Below are positions 24,700 to 36,124 of a DNA stretch of 52,927 nt, one piece after another. This DNA is from Lingula anatina (taxonomy: Eukaryota > Brachiopoda > Lingulata > Lingulida > Lingulidae): assembly GCF_001039355.2 (NCBI RefSeq), contig NW_019775674.1, positions 42,952-95,878 of the forward strand, read 5' to 3'. The translations under genes were made by a program, and so were the position numbers. The notes under the pieces are model-generated. The model made no database searches. It saw only the letters and a list, made by a program, of their open reading frames with translations, and had not been told where the DNA came from. The first letter of the stretch is position 1, and every line of letters begins with the position of its first letter.

Positions 24700-26035
24700 T
24701 ATTGGCCAGGAAGTTGAGACCAATTTTCATTTTTTTAGATATTGTGTGAAACAGGGCCTAGATTTTTTACTTATCCACGGGCTATGCTTATCTTAAGGTT
24801 TTTTGGATGGATAACAGACTTGAAAGTTACTGCATGTGCTGTCCTTTTGCAATGTTAGGTCCAAAATTGAAACCTGACATTGCAGACTTGATGGCTTATG
24901 TCCGTTTTGAATACCGGATTAAGTTAAACAGTATTATTTTAGTTCAAGTGAAATGACTAAGAATTAAATGTTTTTCAGAAAATGATGAATTGTATCTTAT
25001 AACACATTTTAATGATATGGGCAGGGCTATTGGGACCATTACAGTGCACAGATAAAAGTGCCCATGGTTTGGTATTTATTCCTGTTAAAGTGTGAGAGTG
25101 CACAATGTTTTCTACTGCTTTTTAAATGCTTTTTTTCTAAGAATATGAAAAGGTTTGCTTTTTGTTTCTTACGGCATTATGCCCTGTTTTTTTATTTTTA
25201 CCGTGTTATGTTTTATGTGTTATGTATTGTTTCATGTAATAATGGAAATTAGGCAGTGATGCCTGTACCTGTTGCTGTACAAAATGTTACAAACAAAATA
25301 TCAAATTCCCTGAACCTTCCTGAAGCATGTGAGACTTGATGAAATGGAAAGTGACAATCACACGAGTCTGCTAACCAGTACTGAAATTATTTAGTGCACT
25401 TTTTGATTAAAAAATAGTTCTTTGTTTTTGAATTGATTACTCGGAATTTTAACTGTGAATGTGGCAGCCATAATGTCAGTCCAACTTACGGGAGAAACTG
25501 GCACTTATCTTGAAGGAGGGGATGATACTAAAAGTTACGTGGTACAATTTCTTAAAAATACATGGGGGTGGGGTTGATGAGTCCTTAACTGTAGTTTAAG
25601 CTTAAATTTTTTACTTGTTAATACTGAATTTGTTCATAACCTGGGGCCCGTTTCCCGAAGCTGTCGTTTGTTAGAATAGTATAGTTATTTTGTTTCCAAC
25701 ATTCCTGTTAAGATAATCAGAATCATCGTTGCATCTCTGTAATTTAACATTTAATTAATTGGATTTCATGGTCAGTGTTGTTGTGAAATCAAGATACAAG
25801 TTCATACAGAAGCGTTACATTTAATTTTAAAAAGTACACAGCGTGATCACCTCAGCATAAATAAAAATTTAAAAATGTGAAAAACCACCTAAGTCTCCAA
25901 ACTAACAGTGCTAAAATAAGAAAGTGTCCAAACAGCCAGCTATAAACATTTTAGTTACTAATTAGACTAACTTTGACTTCAGCCACTTCAGTCAATGATA
26001 ATGGTGACTTGACAAAAAATTCAGACAACCACTGA
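24700..26035. other. AT-rich intergenic DNA
   Basis: No gene recognised. A single MITE-like end (ggggcccgtttcccgaagc) is at about 25645, but no partner end is seen in the window. Confidence 0.45.
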
Positions 26036-26039
26036 CATA

Positions 26040-27370
26040 GAGTTAATTTTCAAATGCTGGCAATACTAGGCATCAAAGATAACATATATAGATGCATTTA
26101 GAAACAGAATAAATAACATCTACTGTATGTTAGTTGAATGGTAAAAAAATTAATTCTAAAAAATCAGTTATTTTCATAAACAAAATGACGAATGAATGAT
26201 TTTTTCAAAAAGCATATTGTGCAACAGTGAACCTCCTAATAGTTTTGAATTTCTATTTATTAAAAACACGATATGGGATTAGGCCTAAACATTTAATCAT
26301 TATCTGCACAAAAAAATGCCGAATGTAGGCCCCTACCTGGGGCCGGTTTCACAAAGCAGTAGTTAGTTAGAACAACTAACTACTGAACTACCTCGCTAAC
26401 GAGCAAACTTAGCGATTTTCGAGGGGTGTTTCACGATGCAGTAGTTAACTTATCGCTAAGTTCAGTCGTAAAGTTCGGTCGCTAGTTCTCTCGTTACTCA
26501 CCGTAGTCTCGAAACCATCTTCCGGAAGTGGAACTCTTGCGTAAAAGTGTCACGAAAGCACTAACTCTCCAATTTTTGGTGGCTGGAAATGCATAAGAAC
26601 GTCTGCTTTGAGGTCGTCGTAAAGGATCTCCACCACCTTTTTGCCGCTCTTTTTGTCACAGCTAAGCGCAACCTCTCGTAAATTGCATCATCGTATGTAT
26701 ATTATAATAGATTCTGCCTTTCATGAATACGTCGTAGTCTACGTTGCCGTCTGGCGGTACGGATAGCAAGAAAGGTAGCCGCCATAATTCGATACAAAGA
26801 CAAACGACAGACAACGGTAACTAAACAACCTTTTTATTTCACTCATTACGCATGCGTACGATGAAACTCTAGAGTTAGCGACTGGTCTGATCAGTCGTTA
26901 AATATCCAAGGCAACAACGAGACAATAACGAGCGAGAGAACTAGCGATTGCTTCGTGAAACAGCACTCATAACTAGCGAGGGGCTAACTACCGATCGCTA
27001 ACTAACTACTGCTTTGTGAAACCGGCCCCTGGTGATTGCAATATATATGTATTTTAATAAAAGAGACGACTAGTAACTTTTAAGAAGATGAAATATATTT
27101 TTTTGGAAAATTGGAAAAAAACCTTACAAGGTAGGCCTACATGTGCAATGTATCAGATTTAGATAAGAAACAACGTCTTGGCTGTTATTATGTTCGGTGT
27201 GTTTTAGAGAACATCTATCACTCCTGCCACCAATCACATAGGGCCTATAGATAATAAAATAGATTCTAAAGATATCATATATCATGCGATACACGTGGAA
27301 AAAATCTCTCATAGATCGATAAACTGTCACTTTTTATAAATTTTAAGGAAAAGCACTTTAAAATCAATAA
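26040..27370. repeat. Diverged tandem duplication, copy 1 (interrupted by a MITE)
   Basis: Without the inserted MITE (26341-27027) this segment aligns along its length with copy 2 (27535-28160). Shared anchors in order: ctggcaatactaggcatcaa, caacagt(g/t)aacctccta, ctgcacaaaaaa, acctgg...tggtgatt, gaacatctatcactcctgcc and a tatcatgc(g/a)at block. No coding sequence is recognised in either copy. Confidence 0.75.
26341..27027. mobile_element. MITE with ggccggtttcacaaagcagt ends, Harbinger-like remnant inside
   Basis: Both ends read inward as GGCCGGTTTCACAAAGCAGT followed by agttag blocks, with subterminal repeats of gctaac/gttagc motifs. The flanking CCTGG (26336-26340) recurs at 27028-27032. 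The paralogous segment copy 2 has the uninterrupted site at about 27830-27840, so this is a real insertion. Inside, on the minus strand from 26785, a decayed start reads MAATFLAIRTARRQRR, then RIHERQNLL and YDDAIYERLRL. This resembles the N-terminus of HARBI1-like transposases; that assignment is tentative. Confidence 0.7.
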
Positions 27371-27534
27371 GTTATATAAATAAAATATAGCATAAAAGAA
27401 TGAACCGATTACTGAAAATATTTCCATGTCAACAGTATGGATTCGTACCCAAAAAATTACTGTTGTGTGTGTGTCCTAGTGCCATCTACAAACAATATCT
27501 TTATGTCTACGATACATTCACATGCATATCCTTA

Positions 27535-28160
27535 ATTTTCAAAACTGGCAATACTAGGCATCAAAGATAGCATGTATATGTATGCATCGGTTTAACAAAA
27601 AGTTATTCAAAGGAACAGAAATATGACATCTAGGTTAGTTAAATGGTGCAAGATAAATTAGAAAAATTCAAAACAAATTCAGCAATTTTCATCTAAAGAA
27701 TGATATTTTTTTTTTGAAAAAATAATACTCTGCAACAGTTAACCTCCTACTGTTTATGAATTTCTGTTAATTAAAAACCGATATATGACTCATAATTTAA
27801 TAATTTTCTGCACAAAAAATATTCAATGAACCTGGTGATTAGAATGTAAATTTCTGAATAACAGAACATTTTTGTAACCTTTAAGAAGTTGAAGAATAAT
27901 TTTAAGAAAATTTCAAAAACACCTTACAACTTACATAGCCCAATACATCTGATTCAAACAAAAAACAATGTGGGATGTTAGTATATTTGGTGTGTTCGAC
28001 AGAACATCTATCACTCCTGCCACCTATCACATGCTTTAGGTAATAAAATGAAGGATATTATATCATGCAATAAACGAATAGAAACTTTATCATATATTGA
28101 TTGACATATTGTAGCTTTTTAAAAATAAATTTTGAGTAAAATGCGCTTTTAAATTCATGA
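27535..28160. repeat. Diverged tandem duplication, copy 2 (empty site)
   Basis: Second copy of the 26040-27370 segment, in the same orientation, without the MITE. The sequence gaacctggtgatt near 27830 is the empty insertion site. Small insertions and deletions and many substitutions show that the duplication is old. Confidence 0.75.
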
Positions 28161-28169
28161 CATATTTTT

Positions 28170-28957
28170 AAATTCAAGCATAAAAATAATGAACCTCTTA
28201 AAATATTGCAATTTATCAATCAAAACAATTACTGTTGCCAGTGTGTGTATGCGCGCGCCCGCTACGCACAATATCTTTATGTCGACGATACATTCAACTT
28301 CCTCCTCTCCCCTCCAAAACATTAACCTCAGTCCTTTCGTCCTTCAGATCCCTGAAAAAACTACAATTAAGAGAATTAATTGTATTTATGTAGCAAATGG
28401 TTTGTTTTAGTGGTGCTATTAACTTTTTGGTAATACATCAACGTTTTGTTTGGGTCTTGTGTCTGCACGTTTTGACCTTAAGTAGTTAACCAAGACAAGG
28501 TGTTAACAGATGTCCAGGGTTAAGGAATGTCTTAGCTGCTGTGTATCAAGGCACACACAAGTATATTCTATGAAAGATGTTTTGGAGATTAATTCCATCG
28601 AGCTGCATTCAGTGAGAAGTCATTCAGCTTTGTAGCTGCGGATATATTTACCCGCAGTTTTAGCAGCTACACTGTATTATTACTTACGTTTCTTTATTGT
28701 TATTTGTACACCCTCCACCCTCCCCTACCACCTGCCTTCATCCTTGTGGTGTTTTTAACACTTAGACTTATTTACTTTCAAGCGGCACCTGTGTGACATA
28801 ATTAAGGGGGGCACCTATTTGGACAGTGCCACTTTGCCTCTGGTGGGCCTGCTAATCAGAGGCATATGAGTTCAGTTATTCAGGAGACAGTTAATGCTCT
28901 CCCTCACTTTTCTCGTAAAATTCACAACATTAAGAAGTGCATTATTCAGGAGTTTTC
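28170..28957. other. Unassigned DNA, possibly part of a retroelement next to the following repeat
   Basis: No gene is recognised. It runs directly into the dispersed repeat 28958-29226 and may belong to the same element, but no domain could be read. Confidence 0.3.
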
Positions 28958-29226
28958 GGCCTTTTATTTTCATTTGCGCCAACTTTTTGCTCCTATAGCT
29001 GTTGTGATTTCTCATATTTTTCATAATTAATCCTGGTTACATTTCATTAACATACTTATTATTTTTATATTTAGCGCTTATATAGTTTGGGGGATGTTTA
29101 TTATCTCCCCAGTTTTGTAACTTTGTATCTTATTAGTTTTCGTCATTAATAAATGACAATTTCAGTCATATGGACTTATCCTACTTAATTTGGAGCAAAA
29201 ACAGAGCTTCGTTGTGCTTGTGAACA
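28958..29226 (-). repeat. Dispersed repeat (LTR-like), copy 1
   Basis: On the minus strand this starts TGTTCACAAGCACAACGAAG and matches 36674-36955 on the plus strand over about 270 bases. The plus-strand reading of copy 1 contains an AATAAATGACAATTT block and ends gcttgtgaaca. This is compatible with the end of an LTR or DIRS-like element, but no terminal duplication was established. Confidence 0.65.
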
Positions 29227-29375
29227 TTTGGCTACATAAACTGTCTTTTCCTGTAACGGTACTACTACGACATAGCAATGTCTACTTTTCACATTAAAAA
29301 CAGTGCCAACAACCAACTATAACCACGAAAAATTAAAATTTATAATATACTATTTCATCCACAATCTTCTGGAAA

Positions 29376-31361
29376 TTACTTATAATGGAATCTTTTGCGG
29401 GTTTCCTCTTCGAGGAATTTCTCCATTTTGCTTGCGGTTGGTCTTTCAGATGGAGTGGGGGAAAGCAGTTTTTCTAAATTCTTGCACCATATAGGAGGCG
29501 GCGGTGTAAAACCCTCAAGGGTAATAAGTGATGCCCAATCAAGCTGGAAATGAAAATAAATGTTTAACCTTTCCTCACAATATAAAATATTAACAATGGG
29601 AAAATGTGTTAAATTATTATCTTCTAGCAGGGTGGCAGATATTAAGGGCAAATTTTCCAAAAGCCTCCCTGTAACTTTTGGCCAGACGGAAGCAATTAAA
29701 TATGCATGCGCAAAGATGACATTGTGCCCACTCTGTGGGGAGCTACTGCAGGAAATTTGTCAGTTAACTTCAATCTGTAGTAACAAGCCATTTAGGGGTT
29801 AAATTTATTTGTCAAGTGATTAAAATCTGAGCAATTAACTGTCTAGATTGCTGTCAAGGGGACTTGGCTTGGGCCCGTTAAGAGGCAGTGCCTGAGCTGT
29901 TATGCAAAGAATTACCAGTCATGTAATTAACCTGTCGGTTTCAGGGCAGAGTCAGAGATGGTAAAATAGCCGTCTATTTATCTAAAACATATCTGTGTAG
30001 ATCGTGTGAAAAATCAATCTGTGGCCCAGGTAGAGGATACTTATAATGATGGTTTACAATCATGGCTTTCTTAATCCCGATTAATTTTTTTTGTTGCTTG
30101 AATTAGAGTGGATCAATAATGGGTTAAAATAATTTATTGGGTTTTGGAAGATTGAGAAGGGTAAATCCAAAGTAAGCGACAGAACGCACGAGGCCAGGAT
30201 CTAACGGTTGCTTCAAACCAGGGTTTATGGTCTCTCGTTGTCCTTTGGGACTTGTCGCATCTGCCTTTAACATACGATTCGCAAGGGTTTTGGGGCAATA
30301 CTCCATTAGAATGACAAGGCGCCTGTTACCATCTGGCTCTATGATGGCGCTGGTTCCTATGAACCTAAAGATGTTTGGGGTTCTTTAAAGTCTCCTGGAT
30401 CAACAAAAACGGTCAACAGATCATACCAATCTTCGTATCAAATGTAGCAAAATTATTTCCCCTTTCCCACATGAAAAAACATACACGAATACTAATACAC
30501 CCACCCTTTCCTAATCTAGGACCGCATTAAAAGAACATTTTTCGCCCCTGGTAAAATAATCAAATAAGATAGCAAATTCTTAACATCTATCCTAATCTGT
30601 ACATCTCACCTCAAACTTTCCTCTTCCAATATAGCCTCCTCCACGTTCTCTGCTGTTGCACATTGCTTCATTACCTTGGCCGCTGCTCTCATGTTGTTTC
30701 TTGATAGAAGGGTCACGGCATAAACCTCACCAAAGGTGCCAGTGGCAATCGCAGGCAAGGTCCAATCTATTTCTGTGTTTTTGATGTCTTCCCGGATTTT
30801 TGTCACGTAGAGTAACCCAAGGCATCCCTCTAAGGCACCATTTCGTTAGAGCTTTTTCTGATACAGTTGCAACTCTGATTCGGCTGTCTGACTCTCACTT
30901 AGCAACCCTTTTATGAGCTGAAGGTCATCATCTAGGAGTTTTGGAATAGCACTGAGTAGGTTATTCAGCGTGGCGACTGCGGAGTTCAAGTACCGCATCA
31001 CCTCTTTCGACAGGTTTTCTTCAGACATAAAATGTTCGAGTACTTTTTCTGCAATAGTTTCCATGACTGCCGCTTTGTGTTTTGTATACTCTTTGATTTG
31101 TTTCTTCTCGTTGAGACGCTCTTTTAGTGCCACAGCAAGGGCAACAGGGACAACGAAAAGTGCAGCTACGAGGCCTATTGGAATCCAAATTGGAGAAGTG
31201 ACGCCAATGATGACTTTTTCAGTGGTGGTGAAAGTAGAAGTGTCCTCCACGTCTTTTAATATTGTGGGGTTTGCATCCTCGACAACAAGCACATCGTTAC
31301 TGGTGAACTGACCTTCCAAATGAGCAACTTGGTTCTCCATGATGTTGAACTCTTCGTGGAA
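29376..31361 (-). pseudogene. Copy C: broken stalk-kinase half of a gene A relative
   Basis: Recognisable pieces on the minus strand: exon 7 part 31361-30610, exon 8 part 30382-30168, and last exon 29543-29376 (168 bases, same length as in A). The protein is about 94 percent identical to A over the hydrophobic stalk, so the copy is recent. Lesions: it starts mid-exon at the edge of a 4.36-kb mobile element. An in-frame TAA follows QKKL (30846-30848). Two codons are missing after REDI. A deletion joins exon 8 after AYFG to sequence matching A's intron 9, which removes HRD, DVG and APE. About 430 bases of unrelated DNA (29615-30045) lie before the last exon. No GTPase part is present. A kinase could not be made; transcription is unknown. 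Confidence 0.88.
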
Positions 31362-31892
31362 CTATGCAATGTCAGAGAGGGTTCCGTCCGTCAAAAAACC
31401 GTACGTTTAGGAAAAACCCTCACTCTAAAGCTCGGGAACGCGTCGTAAACATGAAACAGAACACATTTTAAGTGTGCAAATGTTAGATTTTGAGAACGCT
31501 TTAAACAGTGTTCTGGCGCTAGAACACTAAGCGTTGTGAAATATAGAACACATTTTATGTTCTTTTTTGTATTTTGTTTAGAACACATTTACATGTAAAT
31601 TCAGAACACATTTTAAGTGTGCAAATGTTACATTTTGAGAATGCTTTAAACGGTGTTCTGACGCTAGAACAGTAAGCGTTGTGAAATATAGAACACATTT
31701 TTATGTTCTTTTTTGTGTTTTGTTTAGAACACGTTTTACGTGTTCAAATATTACTTTTTGAGAACAGTAAGATGTGTTCTAAAAGGAATTTAGAACACTT
31801 GCTATTCTGAAAGTAATCTAGAACACTTCGTGTTCTTCAATAAAATTCATTTATTTGTAAGAGGACATAATTACAATAAAAATGTTACACAC
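31362..31892 (+). repeat. Left terminal inverted repeat of the 4.36-kb element
   Basis: Contains two related blocks of about 170 bases (31455-31605 and 31600-31750), each with agaacac, a gcgctagaac- or acgctagaac-type motif, aagcgttgtgaaatatagaa and a t-rich spacer. These look like subterminal protein-binding repeats, by analogy with DNA transposons that have such arrays. Confidence 0.85.
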
Positions 31893-32411
31893 GTCGTTAG
31901 CAACTACGGCGATTTACAGCGTCATACGGTATTCTGGCATAATTGAATCAATGTTTATTGAAATGTACCGAAAATAGCCCTGTTCAATGGAAATTATTTA
32001 AAATAAAAGTGATTCAAAAATATCTGGTGTTATGTTAACCCATTTGAAAATTGTTTCTTCTTGATAAAGTTTAACACACCAAGTCAGTGTTCCAAATCAG
32101 AACACAACGTTCTGATCTCCGACACATTCTAGAACAAGAACATGGTTTCACCGCAAGGTGGACCAGGTGTGCTATTCTTACATGAGCAGTTTTACCTCCG
32201 ATTCTTGTGTGCTGCAACGGCGTGCGGTTTAGTCAAACTGAAAGTAATTCGTCGTTTTGTAAAACTTTCTGAACGAAGTGATTACTGTTTGGGTGTATTT
32301 TGTTCTGGACATTACAGGGATTTTGTAGTGTTAGGGTTTACAGTAGTGTAGGCACTCCACATTCCACACCTTTTCACCATGTCAGGTAATTTCAAGTGCA
32401 ATCTATGTAAT

Positions 32412-32600
32412 AGATAGATCCCGAGTCAGCGAGGGTTATGTGGGAAATGGGGATGTCACATAACCCCCGCTGACGAGGGCTCTATCTTATTTAGACCACG
32501 GTCCATGAACGGGTTATAACGCATTCATGCGAGACGTGCGGTTATGCGAGTTACACCACGTCTGAGTTTTTTGTTCTTCACTTCCACCGTGGTCTAAGTG
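32412..32600. repeat. Nested inverted repeats (small MITE-like hairpins)
   Basis: Two adjacent hairpins lie inside the larger element. The first pairs gatccc(g)ag...gcgagggttatg (about 32414-32442) with cataacccccgctgacgagg and the bases after it (about 32460-32490). The second pairs tagaccacggt (32492-32502) with accgtggtcta (32586-32597). They may be one nested insertion. Confidence 0.55.
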
Positions 32601-32675
32601 CAATTGCCAATCACAGTTATCAACTTTTTAGCAAACATTTTATTCGCAACCATCACCATGACTAAAAATTTGCAG

Positions 32676-34151
32676 TGGTTTGTTGTATTGGTGCATGTGC
32701 CTACACCACAAAAAATTGGCAGTGTTATAAAGTGCATGTTAGGAGAAAACATCATGAAATGCTTCATCAGGTCTCAAGGCATAAGCATAGTTCTGGAGCA
32801 GGATGTGATGTGATCCTTCAGCCTGGCCCTTCATCCCATGAGCCTTTCAAGACTGCTGAGACTATTTTGCTGAATGTGGATAAAGGTATACATGCTTACA
32901 TAATACAGTAAAACTTCCTTCAGTTCTCGAAAGTCTGATTTTCGCACACAAGAATGCCATACTATATTTTGGCTGGAAATTATTTTTAAAAGTAATGACG
33001 AATAAAATTTTGGTTTCTATTAAAAATCTCAAAAGCATTGTTTTCCTGTATGTAATGATGACTCAATTGATCTGTGTTGGTAAATTCTGTACATTTAATT
33101 AAAAGTTCATGCATCTCTTTGGACATATAGTTTCGTAGTTTATTTCACTGTAACATATGCATCCACTTGTGTGGATGAAAATGACAATATGAATACAATT
33201 TTTGTGAACATGCTATTAAACAATCACAATGAGTAAGACGTTTTACCTATTTACTAAAAAAAAAGTCATATCAGTCATTTTATTTCAGTCATTTCCCACT
33301 ACAGTACTAATTTTTCATGCAGTTACTTTTTTATTGGTAAATTTATTTAGCTTCAGAAAAAAAATCTCTGAAGCAATTCTAATGTCACCACTTTCTCCAT
33401 TCAGTGATTTGGTCAAGTCCACCTCGGTGTCAATGGGACCCCTGCAAGGGTGTGGTCTTTATGATTACAGAAGTGGCCTCCTTTTGCTACAACATATTGT
33501 CAACAATTGGGGACCAGGCTCACTATCTTGCGATTGAGCAGAAAATGTACCAACGCTATCCTCTGGTTGCATTGAAAGGACCAAAACCATGGGTAAGTTT
33601 TTTTATCCGCTTTGAACAAAATAAACTGATAATGTTTTGGAGGTGGGCCTTCAGGAATGCAAGTTTCATTGAATGTAAATCTTCAATGTCTTCATAATAA
33701 CTGAAAAGACTCTTTGTACCACAGTCTCTCGAGGTGCCCAACTGTGAAACTCTTTTATGAAAATTAGACAACAATCGTGGCGCTCAAAAGATTAAGATAC
33801 TAAATGACTTATTGTAACGAAAAGCTATTGTTTAAAAGAGGTGGCTTGGTTGTGATTTATTAGTCAATATTACACTCATTTCAGCAAATACTATCTACCA
33901 CATCAGCATTGAAAAAGATGAAGACATATATGAACGAACCAGTAGTTGAGCAACATGTAGAAAGTCCTGAGGATGTAGAGTGTCAAGTGCAGGAACTGCA
34001 GACTGCTTGGACTAAGAAAAATTCGAAGCATGTAAAGGCGTTGCTTAGGAGCACACGACCACACCAAGTGGTACTCCTGAGTGAGGCTGATATGGGACTT
34101 GGTATTGAAACGACATTAACGAAGTATCCATGCTTCAAAGAAAACACTTAT
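32676..34151 (+). CDS. Candidate cargo gene of the element: zinc finger plus a SAMD3-like region
   Basis: Three exon candidates with good borders: 32676-32886 (acceptor ttgcag, donor AAAG|GTATAC), 33405-33592 (acceptor ttcag, donor TGG|GTAAGT) and 33885-34151 (acceptor ttcag, donor TAT|GTAAGT). The first encodes a C2H2-type finger, CCIGACAYTT then YKVHVRRKHH. The second has an acidic-basic helical stretch with YQRYPLVALKGPKPW. The third has TAWTKKNSKHVKALLRST and LTKYPCFKENTY. Fingers of this kind joined to WxxKN...R..YP blocks occur in uncharacterised animal proteins often labelled SAMD3-like; the comparison is from memory. No start codon or last exon is fixed, and joining the first and second exons is a guess. 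Expression and function are unknown. It may be part of the element's own mobility machinery or captured host sequence. Confidence 0.4.
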
Positions 34152-34190
34152 GTAAGTTTTTTAAGCTGCTCATTGCTTGTTTTGGACCTG
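34033..34190 (+). repeat. Internal direct duplication, copy 1 (overlaps the third exon)
   Basis: Matches 34561-34717 in the same orientation, from taaaggcgttgct through ctgctcat(t/a)gct. It covers the 3' half of the third exon and its donor. Confidence 0.85.
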
Positions 34191-34560
34191 TATCTAACTA
34201 CGAGGGGACGGTACTCAATTCCAAAACATTGAATGTCCTAAAACATTTCAGCACACTATAAAAACATTTTATTATATGGAGCCTATAACGAAATTATACC
34301 ACTGTGGATATGAACACAAGGTGTTCCTTATTAGAACACAGCGGCGGATAATAGAATATATGCTACGCGTCGTTGCGTTCATTTACTTTAGAGTGTACAT
34401 ATAAACATGTAGGAGAGATTTATCCACCCAGTATAATTTTTTTGGTTTTTGCGCTCCTTCAATATTTTCCCCTCTCTCTGGTATTTCTACTTTCTCTCTG
34501 TAATATTTACAGTCTTCTGTGAACACGGCCAGTGTTGAAAAAGATTCCAGTCACTTCCCA

Positions 34561-34717
34561 TAAAGGCGTTGCTGAGGAGCACAGGACCACACCAAGTGGT
34601 ACTCCTGAGTGAGGATGATAAGGGACTTGGTATTGAAACGACATTAACGAAGTATCCTACTTCAAAGAAAACACTTATGTAATTTTTTTAAGCTGCTCAT
34701 AGCTAGTTTTGCACATG
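34561..34717 (+). repeat. Internal direct duplication, copy 2 (decayed exon)
   Basis: Repeats the exon end at 34033-34190, but a one-base loss (tatccTACTTC versus tatccatgcttc) shifts the frame and the donor is changed (tatgtaattt). This copy is therefore unlikely to be used as an exon. Confidence 0.85.
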
Positions 34718-35188
34718 TCAAAATCCAATGTCAAATTTAAGCTTTTTATATGCTTATTTAAGAAATATTATAGATTACAGTGTCAAAATAAAGAATCTGT
34801 TGCCAAATTTGTATGCCGGGTCTCGTCTCTCTGCTTCGACTGCCTGACCACCCTTGTTTCATGGTTTGATCCACCTTGGTCATATGTTTAGCCACCATAA
34901 TGTTTGGCGTGTAAAGCTTCATAAGATAAAAAGTTCCTTTTACGGATGTTGTTAGTCTAGAAGTTTGGCACTTTCTATCAATGATCTGATGGTTTGTAAT
35001 ACGTTTTAGGCAAGTCAAGCTGATGTGCATGTAATTATCAATGTACGATTTTTGAGCTTTGTTTACTGCTTGTATTCAGAACTATGATTTAGTAATCACT
35101 TAGTTGATATTGTGTAATCAGCATATTTGTCGGTTTCGTATGAGAGCGGTTTCGATTAAGAGCGATCACTGATGTGAAGAACACTGAA

Positions 35189-35721
35189 GTGTGTAACATT
35201 TTTATTGTAATTTTGTCCTCTTACAAATAAATGAATTTTGTTGAAGAACACGAAGTGTTCTAGATTACTTTTAGGATAGCAAGTGTTCTAAATTCCTTTT
35301 AGAACACATCTTACTGTTCTAAATAAGTAACATTTGAACACGTAAAAAGTGTTCTAAACAAAACACAAAAAAGAACATAAAAATGTGTTCTATATTTCAC
35401 AACGCTTACTGTTCTAGCGTCAGAACACTGTTTAAAACATTCTCAAAATGTAACATTTGCACACTTAAAATGTGTTCTGAATTTACATGTAAATGTGTTC
35501 TAAACAAAATACAAAAAAGAACATAAAATGTGTTCTTTATTTCACAACGCTTAGTGTTCTAGCGCCAGAACACTGTTTAAAGCGTTCTCAAAATCTAACA
35601 TTTGCACACTTAAAATGTGTTCTGTTTCATGTTTACGACGCGTACTCGAGCTTTAGAGTGAGGGTTTTTTCCTAAACGTACGGTTTTTTTGACGGACGGA
35701 GCCCTCTATGACATTGCATAG
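35189..35721 (-). repeat. Right terminal inverted repeat of the 4.36-kb element
   Basis: Inverted partner of 31362-31892, with the same internal blocks and the same GTGTTC/GAACAC density. Differences are scattered single bases and small indels, so the arms are not freshly made copies. Confidence 0.85.
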
Positions 35722-36124
35722 TCACTGGTGACCTACATGTACTTAAAACCGCGGGAAAAGCAGACAACAACAACACTATATAACAATAATATAAGATTCA
35801 TGAGATATATTCGTCTTTTTGTTAAAAATGAATTTATATCCACAATGTGTGCCATTCTGTGCTTTTCGTTATCCGACGCACTATACAAAAACTCGCAACT
35901 TACGTCTGCGTCTGCATCAACGAGTTTCGCGCCATGCTATTTTGGGCTCGAATGAACGCGAAAATCCGCGTGACACCCTAACGTCATTAGCAACGGATGC
36001 CTTGACAACCGCTAAGAAAGGCATCGAAAGCCCTATTGACAAGCACAGATTTTAGTTTTACTACAATAACGGGCGTTTTAGTGGTAAAATACAATATAAT
36101 ATATTTCCATGCGTTCTTTTTCAG

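Larger units (their letters stand above)
31362..35721. mobile_element. 4.36-kb DNA element with about 530-bp terminal inverted repeats
   Basis: Left arm 31362-31892 and right arm 35189-35721 are inverted copies with small differences, starting ctatgcaatgtca. The left arm holds about 14 GAACAC or GTGTTC motifs in about 400 bases, arranged in internally repeated blocks. The interior has a candidate three-exon gene (32676-34151), a partial duplication of its last exon, and a nested hairpin (32412-32600). The left end abuts coding sequence of copy C, but the rest of that exon is not found beyond the right end and no direct target duplication is visible. No known transposase motif (DDE, RNase H-like or tyrosine recombinase) was recognised, so the class is open. 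Confidence 0.75.

Noticed and set aside
25640-25700. Complete MITE starting ggggcccgtttcccgaagc
   Set aside because: Only one end could be seen; no inverted partner was found within several kilobases.
31362-31892. CRISPR-like array
   Set aside because: The repeats are palindromic, irregularly spaced and part of an inverted repeat in a eukaryotic element; no spacers of uniform length.
31362-35721. GAACAC arrays as steroid-receptor response elements
   Set aside because: AGAACA resembles a receptor half-site, but the arrays are symmetric in both element ends and belong to the mobile element's terminal structure. Element-protein binding sites are the simpler reading.
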